This document shows, in pieces, positions 52,872 through 64,000 of a stretch of DNA of 64,000 bases; within the stretch, counting starts at the first letter, position 1; each line of letters opens with the position of its first letter. This stretch comes from Aphrocallistes beatrix (Eukaryota; Porifera; Hexactinellida; Sceptrulophora; Aphrocallistidae), in the NCBI GenBank assembly GCA_963281255.1, contig OY725496.1, positions 4,007,723 through 4,071,722 on the forward strand, in the 5' to 3' direction. A program made the translations under genes and the position numbers. Below the pieces are notes generated by a model, which was not told where the DNA came from, ran no database searches, and saw only the letters and a list, made by a program, of their open reading frames with translations.

Positions 52872-55800
52872 ATGATTCCAACTGTTTCCACTTTCCTATC
52901 AACTCTGCGTTCATGCATCAGTATACTCTCTCTGCTCTCTATCCTGTCAACTATCAGCATATCTGCCACCAGCCTTGACACATTTATCTCAATACCTGCT
53001 TCACACCTCATGAATGTGTACGCTAATTCTACTAATTCATCTTGCTACTCACCTCACAATCAGCTGTACATGGGCGATCTGGAAATAGAAAATGTAGGTT
53101 GAAGATTTACTCTCTCCTCTCTACTAACGACACTCAATTTTGATAATACTTCGTATTCTATTCCTGTAGCTTCAAGCTGACGTAGTACGAGATAGCGATT
53201 TCACCATTTCACTCTACTTTAATGCAAACATTGGATTTCAAAGGTGATCATCAATAAAATTCAAATCAAACTTCCTCTTAATTCAAACGATTTAACTGGA
53301 CAACTATTGTATTAAATACAGTATTATGGTAAAACATAACATACATTGACTGGTTTATCTGTAGGTACTTGCTCACTTATATTGATCCTTCGAACAAGCT
53401 ATTATTTGGACTGTACGTTACTCCTGGTGATTCAATGGCTGGGATAGTATACAACACTTGCCTAGGCACGAGAAAAAATATTACGCTACCAAATGAACAG
53501 ATCAACATTAATACTGAGTTATTCTTCGCTCTCTCTGTCTCTCGTCTCAACACCACACACACAATACTCAGTTACATCGTGGGGAATGACAGATCTGTGG
53601 ACTTTGTAACTTTTAGCGGTTCATTCAATTGTGCATTCCCTCCTGTGGGAAAGTTTGTACGGAAGCGAGAAATACTGGAGGATACTGCCATCAGGTTCAT
53701 AGGTGATTGTAGGGACTTTATCGTCGCTGGGAGATCTCTGACTATAGGCGAGATGGAGCTGCTTAGACAAGACAGCGTGTTGATTGAGGGCTACACACCC
53801 ACACACTGCATCTGTTCGAAGGGGTCTCTTCCTGAAAGTGAGGAATACTGCTATGATTCACAGTCAGATTTCAGAGTTCCTAGGTTGGTATAAAGAGCGT
53901 AATTTGAATAATCTTCATTATTAAATAATATTGAAATCTCTATAGACTGTCTCTACACAGTCCAAGGCCTGAATTGGCCACGGACGGTAACCCGAACACT
54001 TATTGGGAGTCTGCCCCACACGACGATTTGGTCTCCTTCTCCCTCTCATTCAGCTCTCCCCTGACACGAGTAGACTTGATCAGGATTGGATTCGTTTCCC
54101 CTCCTGACATCCTCACCCTCTCAGTGACGTCATCAGACAACAATACAGTGGTCGTAGCTCAGATAGTACCAGACTGCAACTCACACACTCTTTCCTCCAA
54201 TCAATGTATTAGGTAATTCGTTGATACGTTATGATCAATGGAGAATGTCTAGCTATATTAATTAAAACACTTTCTGACTGAAGTGCATTTATGTCGACTC
54301 TTGATTATTAACTCAATTTCGTTTTTAGTTCTGCAAGCTCCACAGTACCGGTTCCTTGCTGTATGACAGCTGGAAGTTTGGGGTTCAATTCTACTTTTGA
54401 CTTATTGGTGAGTGAACAAATATATTTTTAATGATTTAGCTGTATACAAGCTTCCCGTTCTGTGTTATTAATTATTTTATTTAGTTTTCAAACTCAGCTC
54501 ATTTGCGAAATACGACCTCAATTTCTTTGTTATTTTCACAATTATCCTCTCCTTCCACATCCTATTCTATCTCTGAGATAGAGTTCTATTCCCGAACACC
54601 ACAGAATATAACTGATGAGATGTCTCCGACACTAACACCTTCAATAACATCATCATTTAATTCCATTTCGACAACAGCCTTGTTCGATTCTTCTCAACCT
54701 CCAAGTTCCGTCTACATCCGTGGTACACCTACTGATTCCCTCCTACCAACTCCCTCTCTTGTTTCTAGTAAAACCTTCCCAGTGGTAGACACTATATCTT
54801 CATTCGGAATGACTCGAATTTTATCTCCTACTCCCAGTCCAATTCAATCAAAGACTGAAATTAGATTAATTCCCACACCTATATTAACTTCCACTCTTAC
54901 ATCCCGACCCAGCCTTCCTACTTCTCTTCCTATATCCCAACCTAACCCTCCTACTTCTCTCCCTAGATCCCAACCTAATGCTCCTACTTCCCTTCCTTTA
55001 TCCCATCCTAACCCTCCTACTTCTCTTCCTATATCCCAACCTAACCCTCCTACTTCTCTCCCTAGATCCCAACCTAATGCTCCTACTTCCCTTCCTTTAT
55101 CCCATCCTAACCCTCCTACTTCTCTTCCTAGATCCCATCCTAACCCTCCTACTTCTCTTCCTAGATCCCAACCTAATGCTCCTACTTCTCTTCCTATATC
55201 CCAACCTAACCCTCCTACTTCTCTTCCTATATCCCAACCTAATCCTCCTACTGCCCTTCCTTTATCTATCTCCACATCTCGTCTTACATCTCGGTCCAAC
55301 CTCCGTACTTCTACCTCGATATCTCAAATCATCCTTCCTCCCTCTCCTCCTATCTCATCCTCTAACACTTTCTTTTCTACAATTACTCCAGCTGCTCCTA
55401 TCGCTAGTTCGCGCTTATTAACAACTAGTTCTATCTTCTCATCTATAGACAGTACTACATCGAGCTTACTACCCCTCTCTCCCTCCTCTACTCCCTCTTC
55501 TCTCTCAATATCTCAACTCCTCACTTCTACCCCAATTTTATCCCAAATAAAGTCCCCCACTTTTACTTCTATATCATCCTCTACTTATCAGCTTCCTGTA
55601 ATCACTCCACCTGCTCCTAATTCCAGTTCGTACTTCTCCGTTATCTCATCTACATTCAGTACTGTATCCAGTCTATTACTCCTCTCTTCCACTCCTTCCC
55701 CTGCTCTCTCCTCTACACCCTCCACCACTCTCTCTCCTACCCTCTCTTCTACTCCCTCCCCCACTCTCTCTCCTACCCCTTCCCCTACTCTCTCTTCTAC

Positions 55801-58800
55801 CCTCTCTTCTACTCCCTCCCCTACTCCTACTCCTACTCCTACCCCTACTGCTCCCCCTACTCCTCAAGTTATTCCTCCCTGTACACTTCCCATCTCTCCA
55901 ATACACATTAATATCACGGTTCCAAACAGCTTAGGCTATAAACTATTGGACTTTTCTGCTTCCACTGACGTAACAAACATATCCTTCCTACCCACGAATA
56001 GTCTGCCTGAAATGGATGCACAGTTTCAAGTGGCTATTCCATTTGGATTGTCAAAGCGATTTATCATTGAATCTCTTAAGCTTCCCATATCCAAACTAGA
56101 TTATTTCATCCATTCCTCCTCCATTTGGGACCTTGATCCTTACTTGAACGTGTCTATCGTTGCATTGGATGCAGGCAATTCATTCAACATACAGGACACT
56201 GATATCACGATTAACATTACACTTGATTCTGACTCAGTTCCACTGGTTGTATCTCTATCAAAGCAGTCATTCACTAAACTGGTTACACTCACACTCCCCC
56301 CTTCCTGGTTCTCCCCCCTACAACCAGATAGAGTTGCTCTCTTAACAGTGACTTCACCTACTTCCCTCCTCATACACACAACACTATCTCTACGTCTAAT
56401 CACCACCCCAAATCCAGACCTGAATGTCCCTACTGATGCACGTCCTGTCGCTATCGTTACTCTCCCACACTATCCCCTCTACTCAGGCTCTATTGCTGCG
56501 CTGTCTGTTCATTTGCTGGCTGACACTGGAGTTAGATACTTTGTAATGCGCCTCAACTATCCACTCAACTCTAAACTTATTAACCTTGATTCTTCCTTGC
56601 AATGGGAGTTTAGTAATAGCAGCAACACAGTCGCTATTAGTGGATTTGTCAATTTGCCTAGGCAAGAAATGACGTCACATATATTGTTTGGTATTAATCT
56701 TGTACTATTTGGGGACGACACAGATATATCTTGTGAATTGAGTCAGGTGTTCGATGAGCATTTCAACCCATTGGTATTTGGAGACAGCTCATCTCTCTGC
56801 TATTTATCAGGCCCTTCCGGTATCTCTTCCTCCACCGGCATTCTGGATCTGCTCTCTGAGAGCGTTACTCATGTCGCTGCCTACCCCCGGCAACCCATTC
56901 TCTACAACCATGCCGTGCTGTCCCGGTCAGCCGTTAGAACACCTGTCTACACGTATCTCTACACCAGCAGAGGTGTGAAGAGATACGGTACAGGTCAGGA
57001 GTTGAACTGTGCTTCATCTGAAGAGGATGTTGTCAAGGTAGATTCTAGCTGTTCCAATCTCTATTTCAATGGGAGTGAATTGTATGGTTCAGATAACATA
57101 TCGATAAGTGTGCACTATAGAGACTTGACAACAGAAGTTAATTTAAAAGTGTTCTACCCCAACATCCCAATCACGCTATCACTCTCTGACACTATTCTCA
57201 ACCGCATACCTTCGTATCCAGGCACCACTAGCTGTGATTCCACATTCCAGACCAGTAGAATCCTAGCCTACACTAGCTTCACCACTCCATCAGAGAGTGT
57301 GCACAATGTCGACGTATTGAGTCTGGTCATAGATTTCGTCTCCATCTCAGACACGAGTCTAGCTCGCATTCGTGATGGAATGTACTTAGCGGGAGTGTCA
57401 GTAGGCAGTGGGAGTATCAGATTTACTAGCAGTAATGGTAGATTGAGTGAGACACAGTTCACAGTCTCAAACGATCCAGTAGAGGTAGCCTGTTACTCTC
57501 CACACGTATACTCGGATGTAGAGATAAATTCTAACTCGCTTTCCCTAACAACCACAACCCACAAGTCTCAATCTCTGGAATTCTCTTTCCCTCAGAGGTT
57601 TCTATACAACAGCACGAGAGGATTTACTTCAGTGCTGCTCAGATACTCAGACTTCAACATAGAATTGTATGACTCGTTTGCTCTAGTAGCCTCGAATGGA
57701 GTCAGCACTGGAGACAACACATTTGTTCTCTCGGATGATACAGCTCTTACGTTCAGTCTCCCGACCACTTGCCCTCTGGTAAAGTCTCTCTCCTTCATAA
57801 CTCCCATCAGACTGCAACAGCCTGATGACGTCAACATAACTCTATCAAATCGAATTCTGACGATTGAAGGTCCTGCTACTACGTTAGGATACCAAACATA
57901 CGCCAACCTGTCAGTTCATCTTGTTTACGGTTCAGAAAGGATTCTGGTTACGAATCCACTTGTTGCCATTAGCATTCCGAACACGAACATTCTAGAACTA
58001 ATGTACACACAAGACGGTGCAGTACTCCGCGCTAAAGGAATGGGTACCACTGATGTGACTGTGTCTTTGTCACAGTTCTCAGTAACTAAACAGATTACTA
58101 TTCAAATAATTTCGGGAATAATGAATTTACGAAGTAGATTACTCATCTCACACTCTAATTCTACACAAGGAACCTCCCTCTTATCTCGAGTGAGTCCAAA
58201 ACTGTTCCAGAGTGGAGACTTAGTGGTTGAAGCTGTCCTCACGAATTCAATGGTTGAGCCTATCCATGCTAACAACACTAATCTGGTATTGGTGGTCAGG
58301 GAGGCTATGAGTCCCTCAGATACTCCCGATCCTGTCACAGACAAGGCTTATTTTCTCAACAACAGACTCTATGTGAACTCGAGTCTTGTAACCGTTGATA
58401 CTCACCTACGCATATTTGTTTCTTACTTCGGTAGTTTAGCTATATACCCAGTTCTACTATCCACTAACATACTCTCCGTTGCGGATCTCACCAGTTTTGA
58501 TGCAATCCCGGATTTGAATGGCGTTGTAGGCAGTCAATTTATGGTAAACTTCGGATTGACACTGAGTGATGGAACTTTCTTCCCGAAGTATTTCCGGGAG
58601 GTAGCTATCTTCCCAGGCCTTGTGAACTTTGATTTAAGTGATCCACGGTCCATTTTCTTTGATTCCTCGACTGGAATGCTAGCCCTGATCGGAAACTCGA
58701 AGGATCTGGTAGCTGTTAGAGCGAAAGTTGGCAATTCAACTGTGGTATCTAACGGTTTCGCTGTTAATCTCGTTCCAGTTGGTAACAACATAGACATTGG

Positions 58801-61800
58801 AAGTGAGGAGGGTCTCGCTCTCCCTCACAGACCTGCGAATGATAGATTTACCATCCCTATATGGTTACAGACAGAAGTTAATTTCAAATCTGTGGACATT
58901 TCCCTCGCGTATAACTCCGATAGCCTATCCATCAATAGCATCACTCCAGATGCCTCTTTTAAAGGAGGTCTGTTCTTATCCAATTCGGTGTCAGGGGGTA
59001 TGGTAAAGTTCGGGGGTGTGACCCCCTTACCCCTATCAGGTGCCAGGCTACTTGTAGCCGAAATTGAACTCTCAAGTTCACAACCACAAGAAGTTAACCT
59101 GATAGCTACAGTGAACTCTCTCTCCGGACCTTTCCCTCTCTACTCTAACATCCTCACAGAGAATAACATCCGTCTCACTAACCTAACCCAAGTTGTAACC
59201 ACTTCGCGTTCTATCCGCTCTTCTGACGGATCACCTCTTGGCAGGGCCAGAGAGAAGAGAAGCCAAGTCTGTGTTAGCATGGAGACCATTCCTTCTGGTC
59301 GTAGAGTATGTGTTGAGTGTGGTGTCGAGGTAAAGGGAGACGTGAATAGAGATTGTAGATTCGATTTGAATGATGTGTCTTATCTGCTGGACTACGTATC
59401 TGCTTCCTACACTGGTTTTAGCTCCAACTCCGGTCGTCTCATCCGAGAAGAGTTCGAGCAGCTTCCTCTGTCACGAATAGACATAAACGAAGATGGAGAA
59501 GTCTCAATCAGCGATGTGAACTATCTAAATTGGGTGAACTTTGGACTAACCTATTTCTTACAATCTGTTCAAGCTGAGCTTAATTTCCCAGGCCAGACTC
59601 AGGCTTACGATTATGACTGTGAGTTGAGTGTGATCGCTAACCTAATGGACGCCCCTCTTACTACCGATAGATTCTACGTTTACTTGGAGGTGTCTCAAGC
59701 TAGCTCGTTATCGGATCAATTTCTCAATCAGGAAAATCCCATTCAAGGCGCGTTTGTCGCTAATACGAGCAGAGAGCAAGTAACGAGTCGAATCTATCAA
59801 ACTGATGGATTCGCATTCAGATACATCATCCCTGGTTCTTTTTCACAAAACATCGGAATATCTCCAATCTTAGTTGCCACTGATGGGAGTCAGTTTCAGT
59901 ATCAAACTCTGACTAATCGCTCCTCTACCCTCGACTATCCTGAACTGAGGGTCGGAATACCATTCCCACAGCAGAACTCGGATATATCCGTTTACATCCC
60001 AGGAGGTTACTCGCCTTACTTTACCTACAAACCGCCGACGTTTTGCGGAGCCCCAGCTGTGTCATTGGAATTAATAGGAGAGATTGAAGCTAAGGAATTG
60101 AGGCTGTATTGGCCTGGTACGGGGGGGAAGGGTTCTTTCAACTTGAAGAGAGTATTTTGCAGTATGATTGGACGCGAGTCGAATTTTAATCTTCCTTGTA
60201 CTGGAGTGATTATGAACTATCAGAACATCAGTTTTCCAGAATATTCAGCCACAAACCTCAACCCCTACTCCTTCTATCATTTCAGAATGGAGGTGGAGAG
60301 TAAGGCTTCCCTATGGACCCAGTTCATGACCCTTGAAGCAGGTTAGTTATGCTTAATATTAACAGTATAAATACACATTAAACAACTCACATAGGCTAGG
60401 CAACAATATTCAATATACGTTTGAGGTAAATATATTGGGTAGATGAACTCAGTCTCCGAATAAAATTATAATAATATCCAACAGCTTCTTACCGTGTGGA
60501 CCTATTGTCCACATGTTATGAAGAAAATATAGCAAAAAAAGTAAGTTATAAAACTAGTTAATGTATTCCATCCTGTTAACTATAATATTTGTAGACAGCC
60601 TGATTCCTTAATGCACGCGACAACGATATTCCCAGACATGTTGACTGCAATTCCTGTAGGTTTCACGAAGCTTACTGTGCCACTATTTCCCAGTGCATGC
60701 AGCATCTGTCCACCTTGGCTGAAGATCTGAATTAGGTCGTTGTCCCTGTCGCTTATTAGCATATTTCCCGCCTTGTCCAGTGCAAAGAACCATGGATTGC
60801 TCACCGGTTTAACGCTTCCCTTCAGGTGGACATGTACACTAATTCTTCCGGTCTCTTTATGGAACATATGCATGCACGGATCATTTTCATCTAAAATGAA
60901 AACGAATTTGTCTCCAATTTTAACGTCTCTAGGTTGGTGTATCATTTTCGTCACAAACATCCTTAAGAACTTGAGCTGAGCAGAGAATATCTGCACTCGG
61001 TTATTGCCTCGGTCGCAGACGTAGAGCTCCTTGGCTTCCTCATCAAAGTCGAGTCCTGTCGGATCGACAAACTCTCCATTATTCGTTCCATACTTGGCGA
61101 TCTCAGCCGTGCAGGTTCCTTTCAGAGTGAACATCTTCAGGGCTGCGTGCTGGCTCCCCATCCTGCTCTCTGTCAGGTAGACGTGGCCATCGTAACAGCA
61201 CAGCCCCCACGGGCCTTGCATCCTATTCACCATCCCCATGAAACCTGGGTGTTGAAAACTGAAAGTAAGTTTCCCCCAATGCGTGTAAGCTGACACCCTG
61301 TTGTTGTTATGATCCGCCACAAAAAAAGTGTCGTCCTGGCTTATCGCCACGCCTCCTGGGTTATTTAGTTGGTCATACTCGGATCCGGGGGAGTAGCTCT
61401 CCACTTTCGGAAATTTCATCAATCCGTACGCACTTGGACCTGGATCGTTCTTCTCAGGCTCTGCTTTAGGCGCGGGATTTGGAACTGGATACAGCTGTTC
61501 GTCTACTTTTTCGTCTAACTCTGAATACCGCTTTCCGTCGATTTCTAGCCATCCCAGTTTCTCAATGGACTTTTCCAGATTGCTGTCCCACACGAATCTA
61601 ACATCTCTAGCATGGCTAATCGCATAGAGTTGATCACAGTGCTCTTGAATACCTTTTAAAACTTGCTCCTGCACACCGTTGGCTCGATTGTCGCCCGGGC
61701 TATCCTCGTATATCGACTTTACTGCATCTAGCTTAGCTAACTGATCATCTCTCACTTTTTCCAGATTATTGTATTCAGTTTTGAGGTCACTTATCAATAT

Positions 61801-62414
61801 TTGTGAGCAAAGCTTCCTGTTTTGAATGCTTTGAATAACTTTCTCATACTTTTCATCGATTTCGTTCTGAGTCGACTTAAGCAATTCCAAATAGTCGAAT
61901 TTTGTTGCATTCTTTTCCGCCATTGACTCTAGGTATCTTTCAATCGGTGTAGCTAAATATTATAACTATTGAATTAGCTCGACAGTATACAATTCACAAA
62001 TCTCCGTATGTTACTAATGCTAGCTAAAGATAAGATGATTTCATATTAGTTAGCGATTCTACTCGATTCAATTTTCACTAATTGTTTTAATGATGAGTCG
62101 AGTATGTACACACGTATATACTAGATGGTTAGATTTAGGACCACGAATGATAGATGAGATATTATCATGAGTTTAACGTTATTGTTTATCTTCCCAGCCC
62201 CTGAGTCTCTCCTCCCTCCCACCCTGCTGAGATACAACATCAGCTGCGTTTATATCAGATGGAAAGAACCTGAAAAACCTAACGGAGTCATTCTCAATTA
62301 CACTCTGTTCCTGAATGACACCATTACACAGGTGGCTGGTGACATTAGATCGTATCTACTGTGCGGAGTCAGTACAGAGGGTGTGCATGTTGTGAATATT
62401 CAAGCAAGCAACAG
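52872..62414 (+). CDS. Giant secreted/adhesion protein: usherin-like ends around a TMEM132-like cohesin/Ig ectodomain and dockerin-like module (3' end open)
   Basis: Seven exons: 52872-53093, 53170-53243, 53365-53883, 53946-54212, 54329-54407, 54485-60341, 62198-62414; over 2400 residues and probably continuing. A signal peptide is followed by a laminin-G-like region (exons 2-3) and a laminin-N-terminal/discoidin-like exon (ATDGNPNTYWESA). The huge exon 6 begins with a Ser/Thr/Pro mucin-like part (to about residue 850) including eleven 11-residue repeats. Next is TMEM132-like sequence: TLPPSWFSP in domain 1, a cohesin-like fold at about 1035, HYRDLTTEVNLKVFYPNIPI followed by LSLSDTIL, and Ig-like (BIG) repeats to about 1800. 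A second cohesin-like domain lies at about 1815-1945 and a dockerin-like pair of calcium loops at about 2004-2075. The last exon is a fibronectin III domain of usherin style (PEKPNGVILNYTLF). No transmembrane helix is seen. If the last donor is not used, translation ends at 62451. Confidence 0.75.
54913..55266 (+). repeat. 33-base minisatellite inside the mucin-like exon
   Basis: Eleven tandem units encode PTSLP-x-S-(Q/H)-P-N-(P/A), with a three-unit higher-order period of 99 bases. It is in frame with the giant gene, so the repeat is translated and probably glycosylated. Confidence 0.85.
60580..61923 (-). CDS. Coiled-coil plus NHL-repeat protein, second nested copy of the family
   Basis: A single frame of 447 residues. 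Residues about 8-90 form a coiled coil (YLELLKSTQNEIDEKYEKVI). From about 185 NHL propeller repeats follow: LNNPGGVAISQDDTFFVADH, VDPTGLDFDEEAKELYVCD, HQPRDVKIGDKFVFILDEN and VKPTGIAVNMSGNIVVA. RING and B-box cysteines are absent. The protein has the same layout as the gene at 22763-24028 but is only distantly similar in sequence. It is antisense within the intron 60342-62197 of the giant secreted-protein gene and has no intron of its own. A role as a scaffold is inferred only from the fold. The start codon is the first ATG in frame and is shortly preceded by CCTAG, a possible acceptor. Confidence 0.82.
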   Translation of the reverse strand: MAEKNATKFDYLELLKSTQNEIDEKYEKVIQSIQNRKLCSQILISDLKTEYNNLEKVRDDQLAKLDAVKSIYEDSPGDNRANGVQEQVLKGIQEHCDQLYAISHARDVRFVWDSNLEKSIEKLGWLEIDGKRYSELDEKVDEQLYPVPNPAPKAEPEKNDPGPSAYGLMKFPKVESYSPGSEYDQLNNPGGVAISQDDTFFVADHNNNRVSAYTHWGKLTFSFQHPGFMGMVNRMQGPWGLCCYDGHVYLTESRMGSQHAALKMFTLKGTCTAEIAKYGTNNGEFVDPTGLDFDEEAKELYVCDRGNNRVQIFSAQLKFLRMFVTKMIHQPRDVKIGDKFVFILDENDPCMHMFHKETGRISVHVHLKGSVKPVSNPWFFALDKAGNMLISDRDNDLIQIFSQGGQMLHALGNSGTVSFVKPTGIAVNMSGNIVVACIKESGCLQIL

Positions 62415-62532
62415 GTATGATAATATCTCTATGGTAATAGGCAATTTTTGACTCGAATTTTGTAATTTAGTCAGAGAATCCTTGTGAAGAGAGATGAGGA
62501 GTCGCAATATAATTGCTATATACATTTACAAA

Positions 62533-64000
62533 TCACTGTTCATGTACAATCAATAACTTATCAAATTGACCATTTTTACCTCGGCTCAAGATAGCGACTA
62601 AATCATCGTTCATGCTCCTTAAGAACTCTCTAACTCTCGGGTCCTTCTCTCGCAACTTCAATATTTCGTATAGGTATTGCAGTGTCTTTAACTTTGCTTC
62701 TTCATTCTGAGAATGAGACTCCTGGTTGCCTGTTAAAGTTAAGGATGCAGATTTGAAGTCTGTCTCCTGGTCCTCTCTATTCAGTCTTATCGAGCAGATC
62801 ACCCTTCTAATGTGAACTATCCGGTAGTACTTGGTCAAACTAAACGCGTCTCCTCCTTCCTCTCCCTGGACATCTACGCCTGTGGTCATTTTCAATTCTT
62901 CTATGTCTCCTCTCTCTATCAGATCCTTGCAGATTTCAACTGCGATCGGGCTCCATTCACATTGGGCGCTTTTCCATTCGTTGGGTAGCGTTTCAGCTCT
63001 TAACGCGATTACCGCTTGCTTTAGCTCCTTCCCAGTAAAGCTTTTGCGGAAGCTGCTCAGCTTGACATGTAGATATGCGATGACTTCGCCTCGAGACAGC
63101 CCTGTGTGCGCTGTAATAGTGTTCTCGATGTCGAAGAGCTGAGAGTCGCTCTGTTTGGAGTTAATGTAGCTTATGCGATACCCACTGTTGAGTTCATTCA
63201 CAAGCTCGTCGAAAACCCGCAAGAGGGATTTCGATTCCAGTAAGTGGAAGTGTAGCAGATAACTGAAGAACTCCGAGGTCTCCATCAGCAGGTGTGCATC
63301 CAACCCACTACTGTCAGGTGTGCTCTTGAAGAAGTTGATGAGACAGGACAACACGTGTAGGTACAGCTCTGCGGCTTCCCTTGCGCGTTGTTCTGACCCA
63401 GCTTGTTTCAACATGACCTTCGCTTTAGTCTCCAATCCTTTGATCGTGTTGTACCAGATCCTCTGTAGGAGGTACTTAAACGCATCTGGGTACAAGTATC
63501 TCCCCAGGTAGTTCAAACAATCTCCCAAGTAGTTGAGTGCAGGAGCTAGTCGCTGCTTCTCATTGAACTGAGGCAGGTTTAACTCAATCAAGACGGAGAA
63601 CAGCTGTAAGAATCCGCTGTTTATGCGATAGGCTAGAATGTTTATTTCGAATCGCAGCGCTTCCTCTAGCTTTTTCTGAGTTATTGAGGCCTGATTCATT
63701 CTGCTTTTCTCCTCCTCCGCCAGGTGTGTCTCTCCACTGATGGGAGTGGTCTTCTGCTTGTTCGGGTAGTGCGTACTCTGCATGTCAGTCGTGGTGGTAC
63801 TCCAGAAGTAGGCGCTAGGCTGGCTCAGATTCCTGGTGCTCATTCTGCTCAGAAGTTGGGAGTTCAACCTCTCCCACATCGTAGCCAGTACGTAGATGTT
63901 GTTAATCCTCAGTGCCACATCCTTAGATAACTTTTCTATCCGCTGTTCCCCTGAGTGACGGCTCTCCCTACAGTTGCTGGCATTAATTCCATACTGCTTA
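62533..64000 (-). CDS. C-terminal part of a possible MUN-domain (Munc13/BAIAP3-like) protein, open at the right edge
   Basis: The frame is open from the window edge to the stop at 62533, about 488 residues. The ORF start near 63918 is not an ATG, and the reading frame continues upstream as KQYGINASNC, so this is a 3' fragment of a longer gene. It is almost all alpha-helix with Leu-rich segments, for example DVALRINNIYVLATMWERL, YLYPDAFKYLLQRIWYNTI and LRFLxxKFREKDPRVREFL-like helices near the end. The RINNI segment and the YPxxFxxLLxxIW pattern recall the MUN domain of Munc13 and BAIAP3, which prime vesicles for fusion. That assignment is weak, and it could be another helical trafficking protein. 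It either ends the neighbouring locus or is nested in a further intron of the giant gene on the other strand. Confidence 0.5.
   Translation of the reverse strand, partial: KQYGINASNCRESRHSGEQRIEKLSKDVALRINNIYVLATMWERLNSQLLSRMSTRNLSQPSAYFWSTTTTDMQSTHYPNKQKTTPISGETHLAEEEKSRMNQASITQKKLEEALRFEINILAYRINSGFLQLFSVLIELNLPQFNEKQRLAPALNYLGDCLNYLGRYLYPDAFKYLLQRIWYNTIKGLETKAKVMLKQAGSEQRAREAAELYLHVLSCLINFFKSTPDSSGLDAHLLMETSEFFSYLLHFHLLESKSLLRVFDELVNELNSGYRISYINSKQSDSQLFDIENTITAHTGLSRGEVIAYLHVKLSSFRKSFTGKELKQAVIALRAETLPNEWKSAQCEWSPIAVEICKDLIERGDIEELKMTTGVDVQGEEGGDAFSLTKYYRIVHIRRVICSIRLNREDQETDFKSASLTLTGNQESHSQNEEAKLKTLQYLYEILKLREKDPRVREFLRSMNDDLVAILSRGKNGQFDKLLIVHEQ

Noticed and set aside
54844-55421. Long frames on both strands opposite the mucin-like exon
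   Set aside because: The repeat is 33 bases, so other frames stay open too; the plus-strand frame is the one continuous with spliced exons.
1-64000. CRISPR array, operon or bacterial-type system
   Set aside because: The DNA is clearly eukaryotic; tandem repeats here are satellites and minisatellites without spacer structure.

Overview
The window is eukaryotic nuclear DNA: AT-rich spacers, GT-AG introns in consistent phase, many small DNA-transposon remnants, and genes of animal families (tyrosine kinase, SH2, ependymin-related, usherin/TMEM132-type, PEX3, SLC37, ADAR-type, ELKS-like, OTUD7, CTDSPL2). It is a metazoan. Compact nested genes, many coding regions without introns (PEX3, OTUD7, CTDSPL2-like, SLC37, the receptor kinase, two NHL proteins), a myosin-SH2 fusion and a cohesin/dockerin-containing secreted protein suggest an early-branching lineage, possibly a sponge. 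That placement is inference.

Layout. 0-13 kb: a duplicated block of divergently paired small secreted-protein genes (minus copies at 31-546 and 6731-8098, plus copies at 1536-5353 and 10616-12668), with an intronless PEX3 inside the second block. 13-16 kb: a nest of one repeat family with satellite DNA and inverted flanks. 16.5-20.6 kb: a nine-exon inositol-trisphosphate 3-kinase. 21-26.6 kb: an ELKS-like coiled-coil gene on the minus strand with an intronless NHL gene antisense in one intron. 27.1-29.3 kb: an OTUD7/Cezanne deubiquitinase. 29.5-35.1 kb: repeats, MITEs and one small gene. 35.4-37.4 kb: a CTDSPL2-type phosphatase. 39.1-40.9 kb: a receptor tyrosine kinase with a very short ectodomain. 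41.3-42.8 kb: repeats. 42.9-45.7 kb: an ADAR/ADAD protein that has lost two zinc ligands. 46.1-50.4 kb: a class III-like myosin ending in an SH2 domain. 51.1-52.7 kb: an SLC37 sugar-phosphate exchanger, divergent from the myosin. 52.9-62.4 kb: a giant secreted or adhesion protein joining usherin-like ends to a TMEM132-like cohesin/Ig ectodomain, a second cohesin-like domain and a dockerin-like calcium module, with a second antisense intronless NHL gene in its last visible intron. 62.5-64 kb: the 3' part of a possible MUN-domain gene running off the window.

The genes are not an operon. The groupings with biological meaning are the duplicated secreted-gene block, the two nested NHL genes, and the myosin/SLC37 pair that may share a promoter region. 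Phosphotyrosine signalling appears twice (receptor kinase and SH2 myosin) within 10 kb, but nothing in the sequence shows that they interact.

All multi-exon models were built by eye from splice consensus, phase agreement and similarity. No search or transcript evidence was available.
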